DNA of 64,000 bases, taken from Longimicrobium terrae. Its GTDB lineage: Bacteria > Gemmatimonadota > Gemmatimonadetes > Longimicrobiales > Longimicrobiaceae. The stretch covers positions 741,422 through 805,421 of the forward strand of contig NZ_JACHIA010000001.1 in NCBI RefSeq assembly GCF_014202995.1, given 5' to 3'. Within the stretch, counting starts at the first letter, position 1. Each line of letters begins with the position of its first letter. Positions 10,714 through 19,390 of this stretch are shown piece after piece. Under the pieces are notes generated by a model. That model saw only the letters and a program-made list of their open reading frames with translations. It was not told the DNA's origin and did no database searches. The position numbers and the translations under genes are program-made.

Positions 10714-13700
10714 CGAAGAGGCTGCAGGTCGGGGTGTGCTTCCAGAAGGCGGTCCAGCTCGTCGTCGCCCATGTCGTCCAGCATTTCCAGCAGGCGGCTG
10801 CTGCCGGCGCGGCGCACCGGCGCGTCAACCGCGCGACGCGAGCGGCGCGGCGACAGTCCCGGCGCAATGGCCTCGATGGTCGGCGCGTTGAAGAGGGTGA
10901 CGACATCCAGCTCCCCTTCCATCGATTCGCGGATGCGCCACACCAGGCGCGTGGCCAGCAGCGAGTGCCCGCCCAGCGCAAAGAAGTCATCCGTCACCCC
11001 CACGCGCTCCACGCCCAGCACTTCGGCCCAGATGCCGGCCAGCTCCGCTTCCACCGGGGTGCGCGGCGCGGTGTAGCCCGCGCTCTCCGCGGCGAACTCC
11101 GGCGCGGGAAGGGCCTTGCGGTCCAGCTTGCCGTTGGGTGTCAGCGGCAGCGCGTGCAGGATGACGAACGCGGCGGGCACCATGTACTCCGGCAGGCTCT
11201 GCCGAAGGTGCGCCCGCAGCGCCTCCGCCTCCACCTCGCCCGCCACGTACGCGGCCAGCCGCTTTTCCCCCGGCACGTCCTCGCGGGCCACGACCACGCA
11301 GTCGCGCACGGCGTCGTGGCGGCGCAGCGCCGTTTCGATCTCGCCCAGTTCGATGCGGTAGCCGCGCACCTTTACCTGCGCGTCCACGCGGCCCAGGTAT
11401 TCCAGGTTTCCGGTGGATGTCCAGCGCACGCGGTCCCCCGTGCGGTACATCCGCTCGCCCGGCGCCGTCGTGAAGGGATCGGGGATGAAGCGCTCGGCGG
11501 TCAGCGCGGCGCGTCCCAGGTAGCCGCGCGCCAGCCCGCGTCCCGCGAGGAACAGTTCGCCGGCGACGCCGACGGGAACCGGCCGCTGCCCCGCATCCAG
11601 CACGTACGCCCGCGTGTTGCTGATCGGCCGTCCGATGGTCGGCGCGGCGCCGGCCAGCCGGTGCGTCCACGTGCTGTACGTCGTGTCCTCCGACGGGCCG
11701 TACAGGTCGTACACGCGCTGGATTCCATGCGCGTACAGTGCATCCACCAGCTCCGTGCGCAGCGGCTCGCCAGCGAGGTTGACGGTCGTCACACCGGCCG
11801 GAATGCCGCCAGACGCCAGCAGCGCCGAGGCCGCGGAGGGCACCGTGTTCAGCAGCCGCACGTCCGCCACGGCGGGGGAGGACGGGAGCGCCAGCGCGTT
11901 CTCCACGATGATCACGCGCCCACCGAGTGAGAGCGGCAGGAACAGCTCGTAGACGGAAAGGTCGAAGCAGATGGAGGTGCAGGCGAGCATCCCGCCCAGT
12001 TCCTCCGCGGTGTGCAGGTCCGCCGCCCAGGTGAGGAGCGCGACGGCGTTCTCGTGCTCGATCGCGACGCCCTTGGGGACGCCCGTGCTGCCGGACGTGT
12101 AGATCAGGTAGGCCAAGCTCCGTGCATCCGCCCGCTTCCCGAGCCCATCCGCCGATTCCGCCGCGATCGCCGCAGCGGAAGCGGGTTCATCGACCGAGAC
12201 GACGCGCACGCCGTTCTCCACCGGCAGCGATCCGCGCAGCGACTCCTGCGTCAGCATCACGGCGACGCGCGCATCGCGCAGCGTAAACGCGAGCCGGTCC
12301 GCGGGATACGCGGGATCCAGCGGCACGTACGCGCCGCCCGCCTTGAGGACGGCGATCATCGCGACCAGCATCTCCACGCCGCGCGCCAAGCCGATTGCCA
12401 CGCGCGTCTCCGCCCCCACGCCCAGCGCGACGAGGTGGCGCGCCAGGCGGTTCGCCCGCGCATCCAGCTCCGCGTACGTCACCGACTGCGTGCCGTCCGT
12501 CGCAGCCAAGGCATGGGGCGTGCGGGCAACCTGCGCCTCGAACAGCGTGTGGATGCAGGCATCCGCCGGATACGGCGCGTCCGTCCGATTCCACTCATCC
12601 ACCACAACCGCGCGCTCGGCGTCGTCCAGCAGCGCCAGTTCGCCGATGCGCACGTCCGCGTTCGCCGACACCTGATCCAGCAGGTTGTGCAGGTGGCGCA
12701 GCATGCGCTGGACGGTGCCGCGCTCGAACAGGTCGGTGCGGTACTCCAGGTCCGCGCGCAGCCCGTCCGCCCCGCGGATGAAGGAGAGCGTAAGGTCCAG
12801 CTTGGCCGATTGCGGATGGTTCTCGCGCACGGTCGCCGTCATCCCGGGCAGCAGGGGGCCGGGGCCGCCGGTCTGCAGCACCATCATCACCTGAAACACC
12901 GGCGAGTGGCTGAGCGAGCGCCCGGGATGAAGGGCGCGCACCACCGCCTCGAACGGCGTCTGCTGGTGCTCGTACGCGCTCAGCGTGACGTCGCGCACGC
13001 GGCGCAGCACCTCGCGGAACGCCGGGTCGCCGCCCAGGTCCGTGCGCAGCACCAGCGTGCTGGTAAAGAAGCCGATCATCTCCTGCAGTTCGCGGCGCGT
13101 GCGCCCGGCGATGGGGCTGCCCACCACCACGTCGTCGCTCCCCGCGTACCGCCCCAGCAGCACCTGAAAGGCGCCCATCAGCACCATGTACAGCGATCCG
13201 CCCGTGGCGCGGCCCAGCGCCTCCAGCCGCTCCGCCAGCTCCGGCGGAAAATCCACCGTCTCTCGCGCGCCACCAAAGCCGCGCGCCGTGGCGCGGGGAT
13301 GGTCCGTGGGCAGCTCCAGCAGGGCGGGCGCACCCTCCAGCCGCGCCTTCCACCACGCCAGCTCCGCGTCCATCACCTCGCCGCGCAGGCAGGCGCGCTC
13401 CCAGGCCGCGTAGTCGGCGTACTGCAGCGCCGGTTCCGCCAGCGGCGACTCGCGCCCGTCCAGGTACGCGGCGTACAGGTCGCCCAGTTCGCGGTACAGC
13501 ACGTCCATGCTCCACCCGTCGGTCACGGCGTGGTGCAGGCTCAGCAGCAGCACGTGCTCGTCATCCGCCAGCCGCAGCACGCGGCCGCGCACCAGCGGCC
13601 CCGCGGCCAGGTCGAACGGCACCGCCGCCTCCTCCGCGGCGCGGCGGGACGCCGCGGCGCGACGCTCCTCCCCATCCAGCGCGGACAGGTCCTCCACGGG

Positions 13701-15842
13701 AAGATGGAAGCCGATAAAGGGGTTGATGACCTGCACCGGCTCGCCCGCGCGGTCCTGGAACACCGTGCGCAGCACCTCGTGGCGGCGGATGATCTCCCCC
13801 AGCGCGCGCGCCAGCACCGGCACATTCAGCGGCCCGGAGATGCGCATCTCCACCGGCACGTTGTACGAGGCGGGCGCCTGCTGCACGCGGTCCAGAAACC
13901 ACAGCCCTTCCTGCGCGAACGAGAGCGGCGGCGACACGCTCCGTTCAACCGGCACCAGGGCGGGAAGCCGGGGCGCGTCCGCGCGGCGGGCGGCGTCCAC
14001 ACGCCCGGCCAGCAGTGCCACGGTGGGCGCCTCGAACACCGCGCGCACCGTCATCTCCACGCCGAACACCTCGGCCACGCGCGCCACCACGCGGGTGGCC
14101 AGCAGCGAGTGCGCGCCCAGGTCGAAGACGTTGTCGTCCACGCCCACCCGCGCCACGCCCAGCACCTCCGCCCACGCTCCGGCCAGCACCTCTTCCACCG
14201 GCGTGCGCGGCGCCACGTACGCCTCGGCGGAGGTCATCGCCGGCGCGGGGAGCGCCTTGCGGTCCAGCTTGCCGTTGGGCGTCAGCGGCATCTCGTCCAG
14301 CGCCACGAAGGCGGAGGGGACGAAGTGCGCGGGAAGGGTGCGGCGCAGCTGCTCGCGCAGCGCGTCCACGTCGGCGGCGCCCGTCAGGTATCCTACGAGA
14401 CGCTTGTCGCCCGGCTCGTCCTCGCGCGCCACCACCACGCAGTCGCGCACCCCGGCAAAGCGGCGCATGGCGCTCTCGATCTCCCCCAGCTCCACGCGGA
14501 ATCCGCGGATCTTTACCTGGTGGTCCAGGCGCCCCAGGTACTCCAGCTCGCCGTCCTCCGTCCACTTCACCCGGTCGCCGGTGCGATACATGCGCCCGCC
14601 GGGCCCCGCGGAAAACGGATCGGGGATGAAGCGGTCCGCCGTCAGCCCGGGACGCCCCAGGTAGCCGCGCGCCAGCCCCAGCCCCGCCAGGTACAGCTCG
14701 CCGATCGATCCCACCGCCACCGGGCGCAGCGCCTCGTCCACCACGTACGCCCGCGTGTTGCTGATGGGCCGGCCGATGGTGGCCGGGGCACCCGCGCGCC
14801 GCAGCGTAAAGGTGCTGTAGGTGGTGTCTTCCGACGGGCCGTACAGATCGTACACGCGCTGAACGCCCCGCGCGTAGAGCGCGTCCACGATCTCCGTGCG
14901 CAGCGGCTCGCCCGCCAGGTTGACGGTGGTGACGCCCGCGGGAATGCCGCCCGTCTTGAGGAGCGTGGCCGCGGCGCTGGGAACGGAGTTGATGAGCCGC
15001 ACCTGGTCCGCCGCCGCGCACGTCGGCAGGGCCAGCGCGTTCTCCACGATGATGCAGCGGCCGCCCAGGGAAAGCGGCAGAAAGAGTTCGTAGATGGACA
15101 GGTCGAAGCAGATGGAGGTGGAGGCCAGCATGCCGCCCAGTTCCTCCGCCGTGTGCAGCGCCGACGCCCACGCCAGCAGCACCACCGCGCTCTCGTGCTC
15201 GATGGCCACGCCCTTGGGTACGCCCGTGCTCCCCGAGGTGTAGATCAGGTAGCCCAGGTTGCGCGCCGCGACGCCGCTCTGCGGGTTGTCCGCGCGTTCC
15301 CGCGCGATGTCGTCCGCGGCCAGGTCCACGCTCAGCACGCGCAGCCCGTCCGGCACGGGGAGCAGCGCGCGCGACGCCTCGTGTGTCAGCAGCACCGCCG
15401 CCCGCGCGTCGCGCAGGATGAACTCCAGGCGGTCCGCGGGATACGCCAGGTCCAGCGGCACGTACGCGCCGCCGGCCTTGAGCACGGCCATCAGCGACAC
15501 CAGCATGTCCAGCCCGCGCGCAAAGCCCACGGCCACGCGCACCTCCGGCCCCACGCCCATGCCCCGCAGGTGGTGGGCGAGGCGGTTGGCCCGCTCGTTC
15601 AGCCCGGCGTAGGTCAGGGACCGCGTGCCGCACACGGCGGCCTGGGCGTCCGGCGTGCGCAGCACCTGCTGTTCAAAGAGTTCGTGCATGCACGTGCCGG
15701 CCGGGAACGGGGCGTCCGTGCGGTTCCACTCTTTCAGCACGCGGCGGCGCTCCGCCCCGCTCAGTTCCACCGGCTCCGGATTGCCCACCACGCCCGTTCC
15801 GGGCGCCAGCCGCACCGCGGCCGTGTCGACCGGACCGTTCAT
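10710..15842 (-). CDS. non-ribosomal peptide synthetase, A-T-C-A-T (initiation and second module)
   Basis: This 1710-aa synthetase starts with an adenylation domain (about residues 45-540) and no condensation domain, as expected for chain initiation. It continues with a carrier (about 560-620), a condensation domain (about 650-1080, intact HHAVTDG), a second A domain (about 1100-1600) and a terminal carrier. The first carrier has LGAHSLL instead of LGGHSLL but keeps the serine. Both A domains read as DLYNNALTY, the same pocket as the last A domain of the next protein. I chose the start at 15842 rather than 13 codons upstream because GGAGGAG lies 8-9 bases before it and it overlaps the preceding stop by ATGA. 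It supplies residues 1 and 2 of the predicted peptide. Confidence 0.95.
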   Translation of the reverse strand: MNGPVDTAAVRLAPGTGVVGNPEPVELSGAERRRVLKEWNRTDAPFPAGTCMHELFEQQVLRTPDAQAAVCGTRSLTYAGLNERANRLAHHLRGMGVGPEVRVAVGFARGLDMLVSLMAVLKAGGAYVPLDLAYPADRLEFILRDARAAVLLTHEASRALLPVPDGLRVLSVDLAADDIARERADNPQSGVAARNLGYLIYTSGSTGVPKGVAIEHESAVVLLAWASALHTAEELGGMLASTSICFDLSIYELFLPLSLGGRCIIVENALALPTCAAADQVRLINSVPSAAATLLKTGGIPAGVTTVNLAGEPLRTEIVDALYARGVQRVYDLYGPSEDTTYSTFTLRRAGAPATIGRPISNTRAYVVDEALRPVAVGSIGELYLAGLGLARGYLGRPGLTADRFIPDPFSAGPGGRMYRTGDRVKWTEDGELEYLGRLDHQVKIRGFRVELGEIESAMRRFAGVRDCVVVAREDEPGDKRLVGYLTGAADVDALREQLRRTLPAHFVPSAFVALDEMPLTPNGKLDRKALPAPAMTSAEAYVAPRTPVEEVLAGAWAEVLGVARVGVDDNVFDLGAHSLLATRVVARVAEVFGVEMTVRAVFEAPTVALLAGRVDAARRADAPRLPALVPVERSVSPPLSFAQEGLWFLDRVQQAPASYNVPVEMRISGPLNVPVLARALGEIIRRHEVLRTVFQDRAGEPVQVINPFIGFHLPVEDLSALDGEERRAAASRRAAEEAAVPFDLAAGPLVRGRVLRLADDEHVLLLSLHHAVTDGWSMDVLYRELGDLYAAYLDGRESPLAEPALQYADYAAWERACLRGEVMDAELAWWKARLEGAPALLELPTDHPRATARGFGGARETVDFPPELAERLEALGRATGGSLYMVLMGAFQVLLGRYAGSDDVVVGSPIAGRTRRELQEMIGFFTSTLVLRTDLGGDPAFREVLRRVRDVTLSAYEHQQTPFEAVVRALHPGRSLSHSPVFQVMMVLQTGGPGPLLPGMTATVRENHPQSAKLDLTLSFIRGADGLRADLEYRTDLFERGTVQRMLRHLHNLLDQVSANADVRIGELALLDDAERAVVVDEWNRTDAPYPADACIHTLFEAQVARTPHALAATDGTQSVTYAELDARANRLARHLVALGVGAETRVAIGLARGVEMLVAMIAVLKAGGAYVPLDPAYPADRLAFTLRDARVAVMLTQESLRGSLPVENGVRVVSVDEPASAAAIAAESADGLGKRADARSLAYLIYTSGSTGVPKGVAIEHENAVALLTWAADLHTAEELGGMLACTSICFDLSVYELFLPLSLGGRVIIVENALALPSSPAVADVRLLNTVPSAASALLASGGIPAGVTTVNLAGEPLRTELVDALYAHGIQRVYDLYGPSEDTTYSTWTHRLAGAAPTIGRPISNTRAYVLDAGQRPVPVGVAGELFLAGRGLARGYLGRAALTAERFIPDPFTTAPGERMYRTGDRVRWTSTGNLEYLGRVDAQVKVRGYRIELGEIETALRRHDAVRDCVVVAREDVPGEKRLAAYVAGEVEAEALRAHLRQSLPEYMVPAAFVILHALPLTPNGKLDRKALPAPEFAAESAGYTAPRTPVEAELAGIWAEVLGVERVGVTDDFFALGGHSLLATRLVWRIRESMEGELDVVTLFNAPTIEAIAPGLSPRRSRRAVDAPVRRAGSSRLLEMLDDMGDDELDRLLEAHPDLQPLR

Positions 15843-16102
15843 CCCGCGGTCTCCTCCGGACGGCCGCCCACGCCAAAGCACAGCACGCAGTTCACCCGCC
15901 CGCCGGTGCCCGCTTCGGGGATGGGAGCCCCGGCCAGCGCCTCGGCCTGGCGGCGGCGCTCGCGGCTGATCAGCGCGCCCAGTTCCGCGTGCGGCGCATC
16001 GTCCGCGTCCTGGGGCTCGCCCTGGACCACGGCCACGCCGGAAAGGCGGATCTGGGCGGTGCCGGCGGCGGATGCCGGCCCGGGCTCGTTCATGTCGACC
16101 AT
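15839..16102 (-). CDS. 87-aa protein of unknown function with C-terminal Cys-x-x-Cys, coupled to NRPS
   Basis: I do not recognise this protein. It sits between the MbtH gene and the first synthetase, and its stop overlaps the synthetase start by ATGA, which indicates translational coupling. The start at 16102 follows AGGAAGAG. The first 60 residues are acidic/Ala-rich with an Arg-rich helix near 47-53. The tail holds NCVLCFGVGG, with cysteines at 72 and 75 followed by a Gly-rich stretch. It has no signal peptide or membrane segment. The position suggests a role in the pathway, for example an accessory factor, or possibly a ribosomally made peptide. Function is open, but the overlap and the ribosome site make it a credible gene. 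Confidence 0.7.
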   Translation of the reverse strand: MVDMNEPGPASAAGTAQIRLSGVAVVQGEPQDADDAPHAELGALISRERRRQAEALAGAPIPEAGTGGRVNCVLCFGVGGRPEETAG

Positions 16103-16176
16103 GTGACGCTCTTCCTGATGCCGTTGGACGCGCGGGCCCGTCCCGGACCCGCGTCGAAACCCCTCGTCCCCCACGT

Positions 16177-16203
16177 CCCGCCGCCCCGGAGCGGGGCGCG
16201 GGA
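16177..16203 (-). other. GC-rich hairpin between MbtH gene and the 87-aa gene
   Basis: An inverted repeat built on CCGCCCC and GGGGCGCGG lies just downstream of the MbtH stop. It lacks a T-tract on the minus strand, so it could be an mRNA stability element or a weak attenuator rather than a full terminator. Confidence 0.3.
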
Positions 16204-16206
16204 GTG

Positions 16207-16422
16207 CTACGCGCCGGCCTGGGCCATGCGCTCGCGCAGGCTCAGCGGGCGCATGTCGGTCCACACCTCTTCCACGAACGCCAGGCACTCTTCGCGCGTT
16301 CCGGTGCGGCCCGCGTCGCGCCACCCGGCGGGAAGCTCGCGGTCCGCGGCGTAGATGGAGTACTGCTCCTCGTGGTTCATGACGACGCGGTACGTTTCGC
16401 CAGTCGTTTCCGTATCGGACAT
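16207..16422 (-). CDS. MbtH-like protein
   Basis: This 71-aa protein is a small NRPS chaperone that binds adenylation domains and supports their folding and activity. It has the family signature: [16 protein letters not shown] and the C-terminal [11 protein letters not shown] block. The first tryptophan of the family (SIWP) is replaced by tyrosine (SIYAA), while Trp in PAGW and VWTD is kept. I chose the second Met (16422) because GGGAAG is correctly spaced for it and abuts the first Met at 16428. It is encoded upstream of both synthetases on the same strand and presumably serves their five A domains. Confidence 0.95.
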   Translation of the reverse strand: MSDTETTGETYRVVMNHEEQYSIYAADRELPAGWRDAGRTGTREECLAFVEEVWTDMRPLSLRERMAQAGA

Positions 16423-16623
16423 CTGCATCTTCCCGTCATTGAAATTGTTTTACGCCACTGTGTGCTCACATTGGATGCACGCTGACGCGAAGAGAGTCCA
16501 GAAAAGTCATTCCGCGGGCGGCACGCGTCGCGCACCGGCCCCGGCGGCCATGCTCCGGCCGTACCGCCGCGCTCCGGCGTGCGGAAACGACGGGCTCCAC
16601 GGGTGCGGCAGCGCCGCACTCGC

Positions 16624-16645
16624 AGGCGGATTCGCGAATCCGCCT
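16624..16645. repeat. 22-bp perfect palindrome
   Basis: Both halves match exactly with no spacer: the left half is AGGCGGATTCG and the right half is its reverse complement. It lies about 200 bp upstream of the MbtH start. It could be an operator for the NRPS transcript or a hairpin ending the dioxygenase transcript; no T-run follows on either strand. Confidence 0.6.
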
Positions 16646-16880
16646 TCCTGCTCAGGATCTGTCGGCTTCAGAAAGGGGCAGTGAATGCAACGCTGTTCCC
16701 TGCGGAAAAGCCCATGAAGTGCGGAGCCGCCGCAAACCCTCTTTCGCAGACAGTATTTCTGGGATGGATGACGTTACGCTACTTGTTTACCGCCGTCAAG
16801 GCGCACTCCGCACTTTGTTGCGCAACCTTTACCGCGGGTGCGCCCCGCATTCCCGCGGAGGTCCGCGCCCGTCCGGCGGC

Positions 16881-16910
16881 GGCCTTCCCCGCTCTGCCGC
16901 GGGGGAGGCC
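16881..16910 (-). terminator. possible terminator of the dioxygenase gene
   Basis: GGCCTTCCCC and GGGGGAGGCC face each other across a 10-base loop, 41-70 bases after the dioxygenase stop. There is no clear T-tract, so the call is weak. Confidence 0.35.
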
Positions 16911-16950
16911 GCGCGCCGGAAACGCGCGGTTCTGCTGGGAAACGGCCGTG

Positions 16951-17940
16951 CTACGCCAGCACTTCGTCGCCCACGAAGCGGCTGAGCAGCACGCGGATGG
17001 AGCGGGGCGGCGTGTAGCGCCGGCGGGCGTGCGCGTAGGCGATGTTGTCCACCACCACCACGTCGCCGGGCTCGTAATCGAACGCAATGGCCGTATCCAC
17101 TTCGGCCTGCAGCACCTGCTCGATCACATCATCCGGAATGGGCGTGCCGTCGCCGTACGTCACCGACCGGGGAAACTCGCCGTCGCACAGTGCCAGCAGG
17201 TCTTCGCGCGTTTCCTCGTCCAGCACCGCCGGGTGGTGCAGCAGGATCTGGTTGAAGAACAGCTCCTCGCCGCTCCGGGGGTGCCGCACGATGGCCGGGC
17301 GGTCCGTTTCGATGCGCAGGCCGCCGTCCTCGCGCCAGAAGAACTGCGTGCCGTTGGCGCGGCACTGCTCCTCCACATTTTCACGGTCGGTGGTCGCAAA
17401 GAAGCGCTCCCAGGGCACGTCCAGGCCGGGGATGAAGTTGCGCACGTAGCGCAGCCCGCGCGTGGCGAACTCGGTGCGGATGTCGGCCGGCAGACGGTCC
17501 AGCACCTTGTCGCAGGGCAGGATGGGCGTTTCGCCCTCGGCGGCGGCGGGCACCTGGCAGAAGAAGCAGATGCGCTCCGGCCAGCCCGGCGTGTGGGAAG
17601 CCTCGTTGTGGAACAGGATGGCGCGGTCCGGCGGGTACGGCGTGGCTTCCTGCACGAAGTTGGTGTTCTGCACCTTGTGCGAAAGGTCGCCGTACTCGGT
17701 GTTCAGGTCCGGCACCAGCGACTGAATGGCCTCCTCGAACTGCGCGGGCGATTCCACCGAAAATCCGCGGAACAGGATGAGCGTGTGGTCGGCCGCGCCG
17801 TCGCGCACGTCGTCGGCGTTCTCGTTCAGCCATTCCACCAGGTTCTGCCCCGGAACGGAGGGACGGATCACCTGAATGAGCGGCTCCGCGTCCGGATCCA
17901 CCTTCCGCACGCCGTTCAGCTGCAGGAGTTCTTCTGTCAT
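16951..17940 (-). CDS. SyrP-like Fe(II)/2-oxoglutarate dioxygenase (TauD/TfdA fold)
   Basis: This 329-aa enzyme belongs to the TauD/clavaminate-synthase group. Iron ligands are visible as His111-x-Glu113 in HNEASH and His304 in AYAHARRR, with Arg313 or Arg316 as the likely 2-oxoglutarate binder. NRPS-associated members such as SyrP hydroxylate an amino acid side chain, often aspartate, while it is bound to a carrier, or act as free-standing tailoring enzymes. Here it is encoded upstream of MbtH and the synthetases on the same strand, so hydroxylation of one residue of the peptide is the likely job. It has its own candidate promoter about 200 bp upstream. The substrate cannot be read from sequence. 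Confidence 0.9.
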   Translation of the reverse strand: MTEELLQLNGVRKVDPDAEPLIQVIRPSVPGQNLVEWLNENADDVRDGAADHTLILFRGFSVESPAQFEEAIQSLVPDLNTEYGDLSHKVQNTNFVQEATPYPPDRAILFHNEASHTPGWPERICFFCQVPAAAEGETPILPCDKVLDRLPADIRTEFATRGLRYVRNFIPGLDVPWERFFATTDRENVEEQCRANGTQFFWREDGGLRIETDRPAIVRHPRSGEELFFNQILLHHPAVLDEETREDLLALCDGEFPRSVTYGDGTPIPDDVIEQVLQAEVDTAIAFDYEPGDVVVVDNIAYAHARRRYTPPRSIRVLLSRFVGDEVLA

Positions 17941-18620
17941 CGTCTTGGGTTCGGTTCAGGATGGTTTTCAGCAGACGCAGCCGCGTCCGCCAGCGGGCGA
18001 CTGCGCCAGATGATTGCTATCACATCGTCTGCAAAGGATAGCCACAACGGAGAACCGCGCCGGAGTACCCGTGGGCGTGACTCTCCAGGGGAAGTGGCGC
18101 GTCCAGCAAAACAAGACTGGTAAAGAGGGTTGATGCGGCGAATATAGATACAAAGATTCAGGCGTGCAAGCGCTCCCGATGCGCCATATGACGCATCCCG
18201 CCAAGGCAATTTTCACGGAGTGAACAGCGCAAGCATCCGTCCCGGCGGCCGTGCCGACAGCCCGCCCCCGGCGAGCGAGATGGCCCGCGCCAGCGTAAAC
18301 AGCCGTCGTGGAACGAGATGCGGAAAACGCCTATGGAGCGGACGGGAACCACGGGTGTTGCAGACGAAGGGCGAGAGGCGCCCGTGAGGGGTCATGACGT
18401 GGGGATCGGAGGATCGCTACTGCATGCGTCATGGATGTCCAATCGCGCATTTACGGCCGTAATGATGATGATAAACAAACGACTCTGCACCCGGTCGCGC
18501 CGTGGAATCCGCGGTCCGGCTCCGGCGCTGGACCGCCGCTTCGGTGCGCACCCCGGGATGCGTCCCGCCGTGCGGACCGGCGGCGCACAGGCTGCCGGAG
18601 CTGGGCCCCGCCACCGCGCG
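17941..18620. other. intergenic region between dioxygenase and duplicated block
   Basis: Apart from the promoter and palindrome near 18141-18197 I see no gene here. Open frames on both strands lack ribosome sites and recognisable products. Confidence 0.5.
18141..18169 (-). promoter_or_regulatory. candidate sigma-70 promoter of the dioxygenase gene
   Basis: On the minus strand TTGCAC is followed after 17 bases by TATATT, in a locally AT-rich stretch. Transcription would start near 18134, leaving an untranslated leader of about 195 bases before 17940. An imperfect palindrome at 18178-18197 (GATGCG and CGCATC arms) lies just upstream of the -35 box and could bind a regulator. Confidence 0.55.
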
Positions 18621-18806
18621 CCCGCACCGATGGCGCGGTGGCGGGCGGGGCGGCAGATTGCGGCCGCCCCGCCGTTCTCCATTCGCACGCCCCTCCGCCC
18701 GTCCCCGTGACTGACATTTCTCCGTCTTCCCCCGGCGCGCCCGCGTCCGTGCGCCACGTGCTCACCCCGCGCGAAGAGCGCTTCGCGGCCCTGCGCCGCC
18801 GCGCCG
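18621..18806 (+). repeat. left copy of a 186-bp direct duplication
   Basis: This segment matches 19391-19576 at roughly nine positions in ten. It covers the upstream region and the first 30-odd codons of the DASS transporter gene. The 584 bp between the copies contain a small unrelated gene. Confidence 0.85.
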
Positions 18807-18847
18807 CTCAGCGGTGTGGGACCACCGGCAGTGCGGGGACGCGTTGA
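18707..18847 (+). pseudogene. 5' fragment of the DASS transporter gene
   Basis: A GTG start at 18707 opens a frame whose first 33 or so codons repeat the start of the transporter at 19476 (both begin VTDISPSSPGAPASV). Similarity then stops, after the Arg-rich stretch, and the frame ends 46 codons in at a TGA. It has no membrane segment, so it cannot work as a transporter. The TGA shares its A with the ATG of the next gene (TGATG), so the fragment may now only serve to carry ribosomes into that gene. It is best read as a remnant of a tandem duplication or recombination event. Confidence 0.75.
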
Positions 18848-19362
18848 TGACCCGCCGCGACGCCGCCCGCGCGCTCGACGCCAGCGGCGACATCGTGGGT
18901 GCCGTGCGGGCGTATGAGCTCGCGCTCGCGGAGGAACCAGACGCGACGGATCTTCGGCTGGATCTCGCGGCGCTGTACGTGGCGGCCAACGATCCCGGAG
19001 CCGCCGCGGCTCATCATCTGCCGAAACCGTTCGTGGATGCCGCGTACGGCCGCTGCGTGGCGGTGCTGCAGGAGGGACTTCGGCGCGGCGGTCCGCATCC
19101 GGAGCTGCTCGCGTGGCGGCTCCACCTGAAGGAGCGCGTCGTGGGAGAGCCGATCCCGCCGGGAGCGCTGGAAGCCCTCGCGCGTGACGAACGCGCGGAG
19201 TTCGCCCGGCTGCTGATCTACGCTTCCTCGGGCCGTACTCTGGAACAGGCATCCGCCGCGGCGACCTTTCGCGCGGCGTCGGCCCGCCGCACGGAACGGG
19301 AGCGCTGCTGCATGAGCTACGCGCCGCCGGCCCGGGGTTTCAGCAGCGGGGCGCCGGCCTGA
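18847..19362 (+). CDS. 171-aa hypothetical protein with TPR-like N-terminus
   Basis: The N-terminal part (about residues 1-50) has the helix-turn-helix pattern of a tetratricopeptide repeat: a DxxGAVRAYELAL helix followed by DLRLDLAALYVAANDPGAA. The rest is helical and Ala/Arg/Glu-rich, ending in a Cys-Cys pair near the C-terminus; I do not recognise it. The ATG at 18847 overlaps the stop of the transporter fragment. The gene is boxed in by the 186-bp direct repeats, so it may have arrived with the rearrangement. No signal peptide is visible. A binding or scaffold role is possible, but nothing in the neighbourhood specifies it. Confidence 0.6.
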   Translation: MTRRDAARALDASGDIVGAVRAYELALAEEPDATDLRLDLAALYVAANDPGAAAAHHLPKPFVDAAYGRCVAVLQEGLRRGGPHPELLAWRLHLKERVVGEPIPPGALEALARDERAEFARLLIYASSGRTLEQASAAATFRAASARRTERERCCMSYAPPARGFSSGAPA

Positions 19363-19390
19363 TCCGGTGAACAGCGCCGCGTCCCGCTCC

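Larger units (their letters stand above)
16423..16950. other. 528-bp gap between dioxygenase and MbtH gene
   Basis: No convincing gene was found. The gap has lower GC than its surroundings near 16440-16500 and 16730-16840, as expected for promoters or untranslated DNA. It contains a perfect palindrome at 16624-16645 and a GC-rich hairpin near 16881-16910. No clear -35/-10 pair for MbtH could be picked with confidence. Confidence 0.5.

Noticed and set aside
3895..16106. Very long plus-strand open frames (for example 3895-11076 and 12012-16106)
   Set aside because: They are His/Arg-rich shadows antisense to the synthetase genes, without ribosome sites or domains; high GC keeps the frames open.
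16429..16950. Riboswitch or tRNA in the low-GC gap before MbtH
   Set aside because: I could not find a conserved core, cloverleaf or known aptamer pattern; only palindromes are visible.
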